A stretch of 64,000 nucleotides of DNA. Origin: CAVTWS01 sp964390555 (lineage in GTDB: Bacteria; Actinomycetota; Acidimicrobiia; Acidimicrobiales; SHLQ01). A model generated the notes under the pieces. It searched no databases. It saw only the letters and a program-made list of their open reading frames with translations, and had not been told where the DNA came from. Positions within the stretch are counted from its first letter, which is position 1, and each line of letters opens with the position of its first letter. The position numbers and the translations under genes are program-made. The stretch is from positions 8,482 to 72,481 of the forward strand of contig CAYMJU010000205.1 of the NCBI GenBank assembly GCA_964390555.1, in the 5' to 3' direction. Below, one piece after another: positions 26,193-34,862 of this stretch.

Positions 26193-27551
26193 TCAGTCGG
26201 CCGAGGTCTCTCCTGGCAACGCTGCCGGGGGCTCCGGTAGCGGCTCGGAAGCAGGCGCGGCCTCGCCGTGCTCGGCGTAGTACTCGGCCCAGGCCTTCTC
26301 GGTGTCCTCGTCGTACTCCGGTGTGGCTCCGATGTAGTTGCCCTCGGCGTCATAGGCGTGCTCGCCGAAGTGCTCCTGGTACTCCGCAGCCACGATCCCA
26401 CCCTCGGCGGCCTGCTTGATCGACAAGCTGATGCGGCGGCGCTGCAGGTCGAGATCGATGATCTTGACCCACAGCTCCTCGCCGGGAGTGACGACCTGCT
26501 CGGGCAGATCGACGTGATGCGCCGACATCTCCGAGATGTGGACCAATCCCTCGATGCCGTCGCCGACCTGCACGAACGACCCGAATGGGACCAACTTGGT
26601 GACCCGGCCGTAGACCAGCTCGCCAACCCGGTGCCCGGTGGCGAACTCTTGCCACGGATCCTGCTGGGTCGCCTTGAGCGACAAACTGATGCGTTCGCGG
26701 TCGCGGTCGACCTCGAGCACCTGCACGGACACCTCATCTCCCACCTGCACGACCGACCCGGGGTGGTCAACGTGCTTCCAGGACAACTCGGACACGTGGA
26801 TGAGGCCGTCCATGCCGCCAAGATCGACGAACGCACCGAAGTTGACAACCGAGGAAACGACGCCCTTGCGGATCTCGCCCGGCTTCAGCCCGTCGAGGAA
26901 GTCATCGCGCTGTTCTTTCTGGGTCTCCTCGAGCCAAGCCCGGCGAGACAGCACCACGTTGTTACGGTTCTTGTCGAGCTCGATGATCTTGGCTTCGATC
27001 GTGCGGCCGATGTACGGCGCCAGATCACGAACCCGCCGGAGCTCGACGAGCGACGCGGGGAGGAAGCCGCGGAGACCGATGTCGAGGATGAGCCCGCCCT
27101 TGACGACCTCGATGACTGCGCCCCGGACGACACCGTTCTCCTCCTTGACCTTCTCGATCGAGCCCCAGGCCCGCTCGTACTGCGCCCGCTTCTTCGACAT
27201 GATCAGGCGGCCGTCTTTGTCCTCCTTCTGGAGGACGATGGCCTCGATCCGCTCTCCGAGCTTCACGATCTCGTTGGGATCGACGTCGTTGCGGATCGAC
27301 AACTCGCGGCTCGGGATGACGCCTTCGGACTTGTAACCGATGTCGAGGAGCACCTCGTCACGGTCGACGCGGACGACCGTTCCCTCGATGAGTTGGCCAT
27401 CTTCGACCTGGGTAAGCGACGCGTCGTAAGCATCGTCGATGCTCAACGAACCAAGGTCGTTGGCGGTGATCTGGCGGGGGATGTACTCGCCGTCGTCGGT
27501 GAAGGTCCCGAAGGACGACTCCGACGCGGTGAGGGTCGATTGGTCGGACAC
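26193..27551 (-). CDS. rpsA: 30S ribosomal protein S1
   Basis: 452 residues; GTG start at 27551 after AGAAGAAG. Four S1 RNA-binding domains are visible, at about 50-125, 135-205, 220-295 and 305-380. Each ends in a pattern like RISLSLK. The C-terminal tail is acidic and Tyr/Ala/Glu-rich. Four domains is the usual actinobacterial form (six in E. coli). S1 helps bind mRNA to the small subunit. It lies downstream of polA, as in M. tuberculosis. Confidence 0.96.
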   Translation of the reverse strand: MSDQSTLTASESSFGTFTDDGEYIPRQITANDLGSLSIDDAYDASLTQVEDGQLIEGTVVRVDRDEVLLDIGYKSEGVIPSRELSIRNDVDPNEIVKLGERIEAIVLQKEDKDGRLIMSKKRAQYERAWGSIEKVKEENGVVRGAVIEVVKGGLILDIGLRGFLPASLVELRRVRDLAPYIGRTIEAKIIELDKNRNNVVLSRRAWLEETQKEQRDDFLDGLKPGEIRKGVVSSVVNFGAFVDLGGMDGLIHVSELSWKHVDHPGSVVQVGDEVSVQVLEVDRDRERISLSLKATQQDPWQEFATGHRVGELVYGRVTKLVPFGSFVQVGDGIEGLVHISEMSAHHVDLPEQVVTPGEELWVKIIDLDLQRRRISLSIKQAAEGGIVAAEYQEHFGEHAYDAEGNYIGATPEYDEDTEKAWAEYYAEHGEAAPASEPLPEPPAALPGETSAD

Positions 27552-27655
27552 GGACGAACTGCTTCTTCTGTCGTAGGGATAGCGGACTAGGGAAGGCTAC
27601 CCGTGGCCGCTTCGGTTACCCCGGCGACGAGCAGGAACTCGGGTTGCTCCAGATC

Positions 27656-30325
27656 TCACGCCTTGGCCTCGGCCCATGACGGACCGAAGGCCAATTCCAC
27701 GGCCAGCGGTACCCGGAGGTCGAACGCACCGGACAGCACGTCCAGCACCATCGCAGCCGCGGCCTCGTGTTCGGCGGGCACCACTTCAAGGATGACCTCG
27801 TCGTGCACTTGCAGGATCAGCCGGCTCTTCATCTTGGTCGCCTCGAGCGCAGAGTCGAGCCGGACCAGCGCCACTTTGAAGATGTCGGCCGCCAAACCCT
27901 GGATGCCGGCATTCATCGCCTGGCGTTCACCGGCCTGGCGGATGCGGAAGTTGCTCGATGCCAGCTCGGGAATCCGGCGGCGCCGGCCGAACAAGGTCTC
28001 GGTGTACCCGCGCTGGCGCGCCTCGTCGACAGTGCGCTCCATGTACGCCTTCACCGCCGGGTAGGCGTCGAAGTAGGCGTTCAGGATGAGCGCAGCCTCG
28101 TCGGTCGCGATCCCGAGCCGCTGGCCGAGGCCATAGGCCTCCATGCCGTAGGCCAGGCCGTAGCTCACCATCTTGGCCTTGGACCGCATCTCGAACGTCA
28201 CGTCGTGGGGCGCCACGCCGAACACGCCCGATGCCACCGCACGGTGGATGTCATCGCCGTGCTCGAAGGCGGCGATCAGCCCCGGGTCCTCGGCGAGGTG
28301 GGCGATGCAACGCAGCTCGATCTGGTTGTAGTCGGCCACGAGCAGCTCGTAGCCGGGCGCGGCGACGAACGCCTTGCGGAATCGCCGACCCAGCTCGGAG
28401 CGCACCGGGATGTTGTGGAGGTTCGGGGCGTCGGAGCTGAGCCGCCCCGTTCGGGCCACGGTCTGGTTGAACGTGGCTCGGATGCGGTGATCGGGTTGAA
28501 CCTCGGCGAGCAGCCCCTCGCCATAGGTCGACCGCAACTTCTCGACCTCGCGGTAGTCGAGCAGGTGATCGACGATCGGGTGTTGGCCCCGAAGCTTCTC
28601 GAGCGCGATGGCGTCGGTCGAGTACCCGGTCTTCGTCTTTTTCTGCGTCGCCAAGCCGAGCTTCTCGAACAGGATCACTGCGAGCTGCTTGGTGGAGTTG
28701 ACATTGAAGTCCTCGCCGGCGTCGGCCAGGACCGCCGATCGAAGCCTCTCGGCCTCGGCGGCCAGCTCGTCGCGCAGGCGACCGAGCTCTTCGCTGTCGA
28801 TGCCGACGCCGACGCGTTCCATCTTGGCCAGCACTCGCACAAGGGGCAGCTCGACCTCGCGTTCGAGACGGTCGAGGCCCTGGGCGACCAGTGCGTCTCG
28901 GAGCGGACCGATCAGCCGCTCGACCGCCAGGGCCCGACGGGCCGCTAACAGTGACGGCGCGACCGTCGCACTGTCGAAATCGAACTGACCCTCGCCTGCG
29001 GCACCTTCGGCGGGTAGGGCCAGGCCCGCGTACCGGGTGAGCAGTTCGTCGAGCAGGTAACGGTTCTCGGCCGGATCGAGCAGGTAGGCGGCGATCTGGG
29101 TGTCGAGGCCGATCCGCCGGAGATCGATGCCGACATCGAGCAGGTCTACGACGAGCGGCTTCAGGGCGTGGCCGGCTACCTCCCGACCGTTGTCGCCGAG
29201 GACCGCTCCGAGCGCCGCCGCCACCCGGGTGTCACGGAGCGTGGCGCTCGGTATCCAGGCCACCTCGGCCACCTCGGCATCGGTGACGAGCGCCAAACCG
29301 TCGGTCAGGCCGGCATCGGAGACCCCGACCGACAGGCGGCCCGGCATCGCCGCGAGTCCCTCGAGCAGGTCGACGGCCTCGCCGATCCCGGCCACCATGA
29401 CCACCTCGGCTTCGAGCACACCGATTCCCGCTGCCGCTGTTCCACCGAGCTCGATCCCGAACGCCTCGCGCAGTCGGTCGGCAAAGGAGTGGAACTCGAG
29501 AAAGTCGAACAGTGCCCTCACTGCGTCGATGTCGACCGCGCCCGAACGCAGATCGGTCAGATCGACAGAGAGCTCGAGGTCGCGGACGAGGACCATGATC
29601 TCGGCGTTGCGGCGCACGTCGGCTTCGGCCCCGACCAAGTTCTCTCGCAACTTCGGTGTCTGCTCCGCCACGTGCGCGTAGATTCCGTCGAGGTCGCCGT
29701 AGGCGTTCACCAGCTTGGCCGCCGTCTTCTCACCGACGCCAGGTGCTCCCGGCAAGTTGTCGCTGGGGTCACCGCGAAGCGACGCGTAGATCACGTAGTC
29801 GCGCGGGTGCACGCCGGTGCGATCCACGATGCCGGCCTCGTCGTACATGGCGTACTCGGACACGCCACGCTTGTTGTAGAGCACCCGCACGTGCGGATCT
29901 TCGACGAGCTGGTAGCTGTCGCGATCGCCGGTGACGATGATCACGTCGTCACCCCGATCGCGCGCCCGGGTGGCGAGTGTGGCGATCACGTCGTCGGCTT
30001 CGAACCCGGCGATCTCGACCGTCGGGATGGCCAACGTGTCGACGACCTGTCGCACGAGGCCCATCTGTTGGCGCAGGATGTCGGGCGCCGCCTGGCGCTG
30101 GGCCTTGTACTGGTCGTAGCGCTTGTGGCGAAACGTCGGTTCGGGGCGATCGAAGGCCACCGCGACCCCGTCGGGCCGGTGGTCACGGACCAGGTTCAAT
30201 AGCATCGACGTGAAGCCGTAGACGGCGTTGGTGACCTGGCCCGATGCCGTCGCGAGGTCGGTCGGCAGGGCGAAGAACGCTCGATATGTGAGGGAGTTCC
30301 CGTCGATCAGCAGGTAGGTCGCCAT
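27656..30325 (-). CDS. polA: DNA polymerase I
   Basis: 889 residues. The N-terminal 5' nuclease has the metal-site acidic residues (IDGNSL, VTGDRD) and the helix-hairpin-helix GVGEKTAAKL. The middle 3'-5' exonuclease domain is present by length, but the DxE catalytic motif is not seen, so proofreading is probably lost. Polymerase motifs are A DYNQIELR, B RSKAKMVSYGLAYG and C VHDEVILE. The motif B residue that is Phe in E. coli is Tyr here, a change known to relax discrimination against dideoxynucleotides and also found in mycobacterial Pol I. It works in repair and Okazaki fragment processing. Confidence 0.96.
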   Translation of the reverse strand: MATYLLIDGNSLTYRAFFALPTDLATASGQVTNAVYGFTSMLLNLVRDHRPDGVAVAFDRPEPTFRHKRYDQYKAQRQAAPDILRQQMGLVRQVVDTLAIPTVEIAGFEADDVIATLATRARDRGDDVIIVTGDRDSYQLVEDPHVRVLYNKRGVSEYAMYDEAGIVDRTGVHPRDYVIYASLRGDPSDNLPGAPGVGEKTAAKLVNAYGDLDGIYAHVAEQTPKLRENLVGAEADVRRNAEIMVLVRDLELSVDLTDLRSGAVDIDAVRALFDFLEFHSFADRLREAFGIELGGTAAAGIGVLEAEVVMVAGIGEAVDLLEGLAAMPGRLSVGVSDAGLTDGLALVTDAEVAEVAWIPSATLRDTRVAAALGAVLGDNGREVAGHALKPLVVDLLDVGIDLRRIGLDTQIAAYLLDPAENRYLLDELLTRYAGLALPAEGAAGEGQFDFDSATVAPSLLAARRALAVERLIGPLRDALVAQGLDRLEREVELPLVRVLAKMERVGVGIDSEELGRLRDELAAEAERLRSAVLADAGEDFNVNSTKQLAVILFEKLGLATQKKTKTGYSTDAIALEKLRGQHPIVDHLLDYREVEKLRSTYGEGLLAEVQPDHRIRATFNQTVARTGRLSSDAPNLHNIPVRSELGRRFRKAFVAAPGYELLVADYNQIELRCIAHLAEDPGLIAAFEHGDDIHRAVASGVFGVAPHDVTFEMRSKAKMVSYGLAYGMEAYGLGQRLGIATDEAALILNAYFDAYPAVKAYMERTVDEARQRGYTETLFGRRRRIPELASSNFRIRQAGERQAMNAGIQGLAADIFKVALVRLDSALEATKMKSRLILQVHDEVILEVVPAEHEAAAAMVLDVLSGAFDLRVPLAVELAFGPSWAEAKA

Positions 30326-30372
30326 CGCGCCCGACGCTACCTACTAAGAACACGCGCGCCACTAGCACGCGC

Positions 30373-31017
30373 CTAGCCCGGTGCGTGCGGCGGCGATTCC
30401 TCGGCCGAGATCGCCCCCGACAAGACGTCCGCTGCCACCGCGGCGATGGTCCGGCGCTGTGACATCGCCGCGCGCTGGACGAATCCAAACGCCGCCGACT
30501 CGGTCATGCCGTGGTCGTCCATGAGTTTGCCCTTCGCCCGGTCGAGCAACTTGCGCGTCGCCAGTTGGTCGCCGAGCCGAGACGCCTCGGCGGCCACAGC
30601 CCGGTGCTCGCGGTGGCGAGCGAGAGCGATCTCGACGGCGGGAACCAGTTCGTGGCGCTGGAACGGCTTGACCAGGAAACCCAGCGCGCCGGCGTCGGCC
30701 GCCTCGGCCACCAGGTCCCGCTGGCTGAACGCTGTGAGCACCAGCACCGCGGTCGTGCCGAGGGCAGTGATCCGTCGAGCCGCGCTCAACCCGTCGAGTC
30801 CGGGCATCTTGATGTCGAGGATGGCGACGTCGGGAGCGAGCCGTTCGGCCAGCGCGACGGCCTCGTCGCCATTCCCGGTGTCGGCGACGATCTCGTAGCC
30901 CTCCTCGGTCAGGGTCTCGGCCAGGTCGAGGCGGATGATCGCCTCGTCCTCAGCGAGTAGCACCCGGATCGGGCCGGGCACACCTTTCGCCCTCGATGGG
31001 GGCTGCGTCGCCGTCAT
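30373..31017 (-). CDS. pdtaR: ANTAR-domain response regulator (PdtaR-like)
   Basis: 214 residues. The receiver domain has LLAEDEAIIR, phospho-acceptor Asp in AILDIKMPGLDG, and the Thr and Lys switch residues (LTAF, VKPF). The C-terminal ANTAR domain, with Ala-x-x-x-Leu-x-x-x-Gly-type spacing in AKGKLMDDHGMTESAAFGFV, binds two-hairpin RNA antiterminators. In M. tuberculosis this regulator (Rv1626) is also near polA. Its start overlaps the preceding small gene by four bases (ATGA). Confidence 0.9.
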   Translation of the reverse strand: MTATQPPSRAKGVPGPIRVLLAEDEAIIRLDLAETLTEEGYEIVADTGNGDEAVALAERLAPDVAILDIKMPGLDGLSAARRITALGTTAVLVLTAFSQRDLVAEAADAGALGFLVKPFQRHELVPAVEIALARHREHRAVAAEASRLGDQLATRKLLDRAKGKLMDDHGMTESAAFGFVQRAAMSQRRTIAAVAADVLSGAISAEESPPHAPG

Positions 31018-31301
31018 TGCGCCCCCAGCCAGTCGAGGAGCTCGTCTTGGCGAGCCTCGAGCGACGCTATCTCGGCCGTCACCCGGTCTCGATGCCGGCG
31101 CATGGCGACGAGATGCTTGCGCGACTCGCTACCCTCGCCGGCCGCCGTGGGGTCGTCGGACACCAGTGCCCGGATCGAGTCGTAGTCGGCATCATCGGCG
31201 AATTGTGTGAGCTGCTCGTCGGTGACCGCCAGATCCGCTCGCAGGCGACGCAACCGACTGGTCACGCCGCGCAGGCGCCGCTCGATCAGGAACCTCGGCA
31301 T
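31014..31301 (-). CDS. Small basic coiled-coil protein, function unknown
   Basis: 95 residues, ATG at 31301, stop overlapping the pdtaR start. It is almost entirely predicted helix, with heptad-like Leu/Arg spacing at both ends and an acidic loop in the middle (DDADYDSIRALVSDD). No known domain recognised. Translational coupling to pdtaR suggests a linked role, but that is inference. Confidence 0.7.
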   Translation of the reverse strand: MPRFLIERRLRGVTSRLRRLRADLAVTDEQLTQFADDADYDSIRALVSDDPTAAGEGSESRKHLVAMRRHRDRVTAEIASLEARQDELLDWLGAQ

Positions 31302-31484
31302 GACGCAATCCTACGGCCCGTCACGCGACGCTCCGGTCGTGTTGACGGTGGCGGAGAGCAGTTGAGGGTCAGCTCGTCGGTGCTGGTGCGGGGGTAGGTC
31401 TGGTACCCGAGAGAGGTGAACCGCTCGAGGCGTTGCCTAGCGTGCCGAGCACGACGTCCCCCGACCCCTACAGTTCAACGTGCC

Positions 31485-33179
31485 ATGACCGATACCCCGA
31501 CCACCCAGGCGACCAGCAACTCGGGCACCGATTTCATCCGCGACCTGATCCGGGCCGACAACGAGGCCGGCACCTACAGCGGGCGCGTGCAGACCCGGTT
31601 CCCGCCCGAACCGAACGGCCACCTGCACATCGGCCACGCCAAGTCGATCTGCTTGAACTTCGGCGCGGCGGCCGAGTTTGGCGGCTCGTGCAATCTCCGC
31701 TTCGACGACACCAACCCCATCACCGAGGACGAGGACTTCGTGCGCGGCATCGAGGCGGCCGTGGCCTGGCTGGGCTTCACCCCGAGCGGGCCCGCCCGCT
31801 TCGCCTCGGACTACTTCGAGCAGCTCTACGCCTGGGCCGAGTCGCTCGTCGAGCAGGGGCTGGCCTACGTCGACGACCAGGATGCCGAAGCCATCTCGGC
31901 CACCCGTGGCAGCTTCACCCGGCCCGGCACCGACAGCCCGTACCGGGACCGCAGCACCGAGGAGAACCTCGATCTGTTCCGACGGATGAGGGCGGGCGAG
32001 TTCGCAGATGGGGCGCGGGTCCTGCGGGCACGGATAGACATGGCCCAGCCCAACATGTCCATGCGCGATCCGGTGCTCTACCGCATCCGCCGGGCCCATC
32101 ACTTCCGCACCGCCGACACGTGGTGCATCTACCCGACCTACGACTGGGCGCACGGCCAGTCCGACGCCATCGAAGGCGTCACCCATTCGTTGTGCACGCT
32201 CGAGTTCGACGTGCACCGCCCGCTCTACGACTGGTGCCTCGACCACCTCGACCTGCCCGGTGACCGGCCCCGCCAGACCGAGTTCGCCCGGCTCAACCTG
32301 ACCCACACCGTGCTGTCGAAGCGGAAGTTGGCGCAGCTCGTCGACGACGGTCACGTCGACGGGTGGGACGATCCCCGCATGCCCACCTTGTCGGGGCTCC
32401 AGCGCCGCGGCTATTCGGCAGCCGCCATCCGGGAGTTCTGCGGCCACATCGGCGTGGCGCGGGTCAACGGGGTGCACGAGATCGAGCTGCTCGAGTCGTT
32501 CGTGCGTGACGAGCTGAACCGCATCGCTCTCCGTCGCACTGCCGTGCTCCGGCCGATCCGGCTGGTGATCGAGAACTGGCCCGAAGGCATCGTCGAGATG
32601 CGCCGGGCCGTGAACAACCCCGAGGACCCGTCCGCGGGCGAGCGCGACGTCGCGTTCTCCGGTGAGCTCTACATCGACCGCGACGACTTCATGCTCGATC
32701 CGCCGCCGAAGTACTACCGCCTGACCCCCGGGCGTGAGGTCCGGTTGCGCTACGGCTACTTCATCCGCTGCGTCGGCGTCGTGACCGACACGGCCGGGGA
32801 GGTGGTCGAGCTGCGCTGCACGTACGACCCCGACACCAGTGGGGGGCAAGCGCCCGACGGGCGCAAGGTCAAAGCCACCATCCATTGGCTTTCGGCCGCC
32901 CATGCCGTGCCGGCCACCGTCGCGTTGTACGACCGGCTGTTCACCGATCCTCATCCCGACGCCCACGACGGCGTCGACCCGCTCAGCTTCGTGAATCCGG
33001 CTTCGCGGGAGCTCCTCACCGGTGCCTTCGTCGAACCGGCCATGGCCCACATCGCACCCGGTGGCCACGTCCAGTTCGAGCGCATCGGGTACTTCGCCGC
33101 CGACCTCGACACGCCGGGTCTGTTCCACCGCACGGTAGGGCTCAAGGACGAGTGGGCCCGGGTAAAGAATCGGGGCTGA
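31485..33179 (+). CDS. glnS: Glutaminyl-tRNA synthetase
   Basis: 564 residues from the ATG at 31485. Class I synthetase with the HIGH-type motif HLHIGH at 46-51 and KMSKS-type VLSKRKL. Segments such as GWDDPRMPTLSGLQRRGY match GlnRS rather than GluRS. A C-terminal anticodon-binding beta-barrel is present; no YqeY-like tail. Attaches Gln directly to tRNA-Gln. Most actinobacteria instead use GluRS plus GatCAB, so its presence is unusual and suggests acquisition or lineage-specific retention. Divergent from the small coiled-coil gene. Confidence 0.95.
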   Translation: MTDTPTTQATSNSGTDFIRDLIRADNEAGTYSGRVQTRFPPEPNGHLHIGHAKSICLNFGAAAEFGGSCNLRFDDTNPITEDEDFVRGIEAAVAWLGFTPSGPARFASDYFEQLYAWAESLVEQGLAYVDDQDAEAISATRGSFTRPGTDSPYRDRSTEENLDLFRRMRAGEFADGARVLRARIDMAQPNMSMRDPVLYRIRRAHHFRTADTWCIYPTYDWAHGQSDAIEGVTHSLCTLEFDVHRPLYDWCLDHLDLPGDRPRQTEFARLNLTHTVLSKRKLAQLVDDGHVDGWDDPRMPTLSGLQRRGYSAAAIREFCGHIGVARVNGVHEIELLESFVRDELNRIALRRTAVLRPIRLVIENWPEGIVEMRRAVNNPEDPSAGERDVAFSGELYIDRDDFMLDPPPKYYRLTPGREVRLRYGYFIRCVGVVTDTAGEVVELRCTYDPDTSGGQAPDGRKVKATIHWLSAAHAVPATVALYDRLFTDPHPDAHDGVDPLSFVNPASRELLTGAFVEPAMAHIAPGGHVQFERIGYFAADLDTPGLFHRTVGLKDEWARVKNRG

Positions 33180-33310
33180 CCGTCGCGCCTGGTCGACCAC
33201 GAGAGGGCAGGCGGCGAGGATGATCACCCGAGAGCAGTGGTAAGGCCGCTGTTCACCAGGTCATAGCCTGGAACTCGTGGTTGCCGGCGGTCTCGACCTC
33301 ATCGGTGAGG

Positions 33311-33393
33311 TGCCCGGGGTGGGACTTGAACCCACACGCCCTTTCGGACAAGGGATTTTGAGTCCCCCGCGTCTGCCATTCCGCCACCCGGGC
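33311..33393 (-). tRNA. tRNA-Leu (anticodon CAA)
   Basis: The minus strand reads a 7-bp acceptor stem GCCCGGG/CCCGGGC with discriminator A. The D-arm is TGGCGGAATGGCAGACG and the anticodon loop CTCAAAA gives anticodon CAA. A long variable arm with TGTCCGAAAGGGCG is typical of tRNA-Leu, and the T-arm is GGTTCAAGTCC. The 3' CCA is not fully encoded. Confidence 0.97.
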
Positions 33394-33424
33394 ACGAGTG
33401 ACGGCGAAAGCGTAGCCTTCGGGC

Positions 33425-33559
33425 GTGGCAGTCGGCACTCGCTCTCGCTGGGGGACCTGGCTTATCGTCGTGGCCCTGGCTGCCGCGATCGCGATCTGGC
33501 GCCGGCGCCGAATCGACCAGGCCGAGCGGACCCTCGGCATCGGACGCCATCGCCGTTGA
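33425..33559 (+). CDS. Possible small single-helix membrane protein (44 residues)
   Basis: A GTG-started frame between the tRNA and fabD encodes a basic start, a hydrophobic helix WLIVVALAAAIAIW and a strongly basic tail ending in Arg. This is the topology of a small inner-membrane protein. No clear ribosome site is seen, and it could be chance. Confidence 0.35.
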   Translation: MAVGTRSRWGTWLIVVALAAAIAIWRRRRIDQAERTLGIGRHRR

Positions 33560-33581
33560 GCCTCGTGGGTCGTCCGGTCAC

Positions 33582-33598
33582 GTAACGGTAATGTAACG
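33582..33598 (+). promoter_or_regulatory. Direct repeat GTAACG upstream of the fab operon
   Basis: GTAACG occurs at 33582-33587 and 33593-33598, exactly 11 bp apart (one helical turn), in a locally AT-richer patch about 55 bp before fabD. It may be a regulator site controlling fatty-acid synthesis genes. Confidence 0.35.
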
Positions 33599-33649
33599 TT
33601 TGTCCATCGACGTGGGCCATACTCGACCCAGCACCGCTGGAGGCCGCTT

Positions 33650-34825
33650 GTGATCGTGTTCACCTATCCGGGTCAGGGCTCCCAGAAGCCCGGCATGGGC
33701 GAAGCCTGGGTCGACCATCCGTCGTGGGAACTCGTCTCCGAGGCGTCCGAGGCTGCCGGTCGCGATGTTGCTGGGCTGTTGTTGTACGCCGATGCCGAGG
33801 AACTGCGCCAGACCCGCAACGCCCAGCTATCGACGTTCGTACTGAGCTTGGTCGTGCTCGACGCGGTCGAGCGAGTGGGCGTGTCCGCGGCGGGCCACGC
33901 TGGGCACTCCCTCGGCGAGTACACCGCCCTCACCTCGTCGGGCGCCCTCGACTTCGCCGACGCCGTGAGGCTGGTCGCCGAGCGGGGCGACGCCATGCAA
34001 GCCGCGGCCGATGAGCGCGACGGGACCATGGCGGCGGTGCTCGGACTGGACGACGAGCAGATCGACATCGCCTGTCACCGCGTGATGGGCGATGTCTGGA
34101 TCGCCAACTACAACGCCCCCGGCCAGACCGTCATTGCCGGCACGCCAGAGGGCGTCGAGAAGGCCGGGGTGATCTGCAAAGAGCTGGGCGCCAAGCGGTC
34201 GGTGGCCTTACCGGTCGGCGGCGCGTTCCACACGCCGCTGATGGCTCCCGCCCGCGACCGGCTGCGCAAGGCGATCGAGACCACCGAGATCCGCGTTCCC
34301 GACGGGGTCCTGGTGGCCAACGTCGATGCCCAGCCCCACGACAACCCCGCCGAGTGGCAAGCGCTGCTCACCGCGCAACTGTGCAGCCCGGTGCGCTGGC
34401 GCCAAACTCTGCGCACCCTTGCCGACGCCGGCTTCACCACTTACGTCGAGATCGGGCCCGGCACGGTGCTGACCGGTCTGGCCAAGCGGACCCTCGACGG
34501 ACCTCGGACGATCTCGGTGTCGACACCCGGTGAGCTCGACACCATGCTCGAGGTGCTGTCGAGCCACCCCCAGACCGACCTCGGACGCCACGAGGGGGAG
34601 CATCTCTTCGCCACTGAACGCCTGGTCGTGAGCCCCGGTGCAGGCGTGTTCACCGCGGAAGCGGCCTGGCCGCCGGGAACGATCATCGAGGCCGGGCAGC
34701 TCGTCGGGCGAGTCGGATCGCTCGAGGTCCGGTCCCCGTTCCGGGGCCAGCTCATGGGGTTCCTCGCCGTCGATGGCGAGAGGGTCACCGCGAGCGAGCC
34801 GATCTGCTGGCTGCGCGCCCACTAG
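33650..34825 (+). CDS. fabD: Malonyl-CoA:ACP transacylase with a C-terminal biotinyl/lipoyl-like domain
   Basis: 391 residues; GTG start after GGAGG with a 6-base gap. The first 300 residues are FabD: PGQGSQ near 7, nucleophile Ser87 in GHSLGEY, and catalytic His in AFHTPL. It moves malonyl from CoA to ACP. The last roughly 75 residues, from VVSPGAGVF to the end, look like a biotinyl/lipoyl beta-barrel (Val-rich strands, GTIIEAGQLVGRVG, RSPFRGQLMG). The hairpin that normally shows Met-Lys-Met has no Lys, so it is not a modification site. This extension is absent from standard FabD. First gene of the fab cluster. Confidence 0.93.
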   Translation: MIVFTYPGQGSQKPGMGEAWVDHPSWELVSEASEAAGRDVAGLLLYADAEELRQTRNAQLSTFVLSLVVLDAVERVGVSAAGHAGHSLGEYTALTSSGALDFADAVRLVAERGDAMQAAADERDGTMAAVLGLDDEQIDIACHRVMGDVWIANYNAPGQTVIAGTPEGVEKAGVICKELGAKRSVALPVGGAFHTPLMAPARDRLRKAIETTEIRVPDGVLVANVDAQPHDNPAEWQALLTAQLCSPVRWRQTLRTLADAGFTTYVEIGPGTVLTGLAKRTLDGPRTISVSTPGELDTMLEVLSSHPQTDLGRHEGEHLFATERLVVSPGAGVFTAEAAWPPGTIIEAGQLVGRVGSLEVRSPFRGQLMGFLAVDGERVTASEPICWLRAH

Positions 34826-34862
34826 CGTCCGCAGCTAGCAGCGCTCAACGAGGAGGACAGCC

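Noticed and set aside
31437..33227. 596-codon minus-strand frame opposite glnS
   Set aside because: glnS on the plus strand has complete class I synthetase motifs; the opposite frame has no recognisable domain.
33277..33585. Plus-strand frame containing VGLEPTRP
   Set aside because: It runs antisense across the tRNA-Leu gene; this peptide is a well-known artefact of translating tRNA genes.
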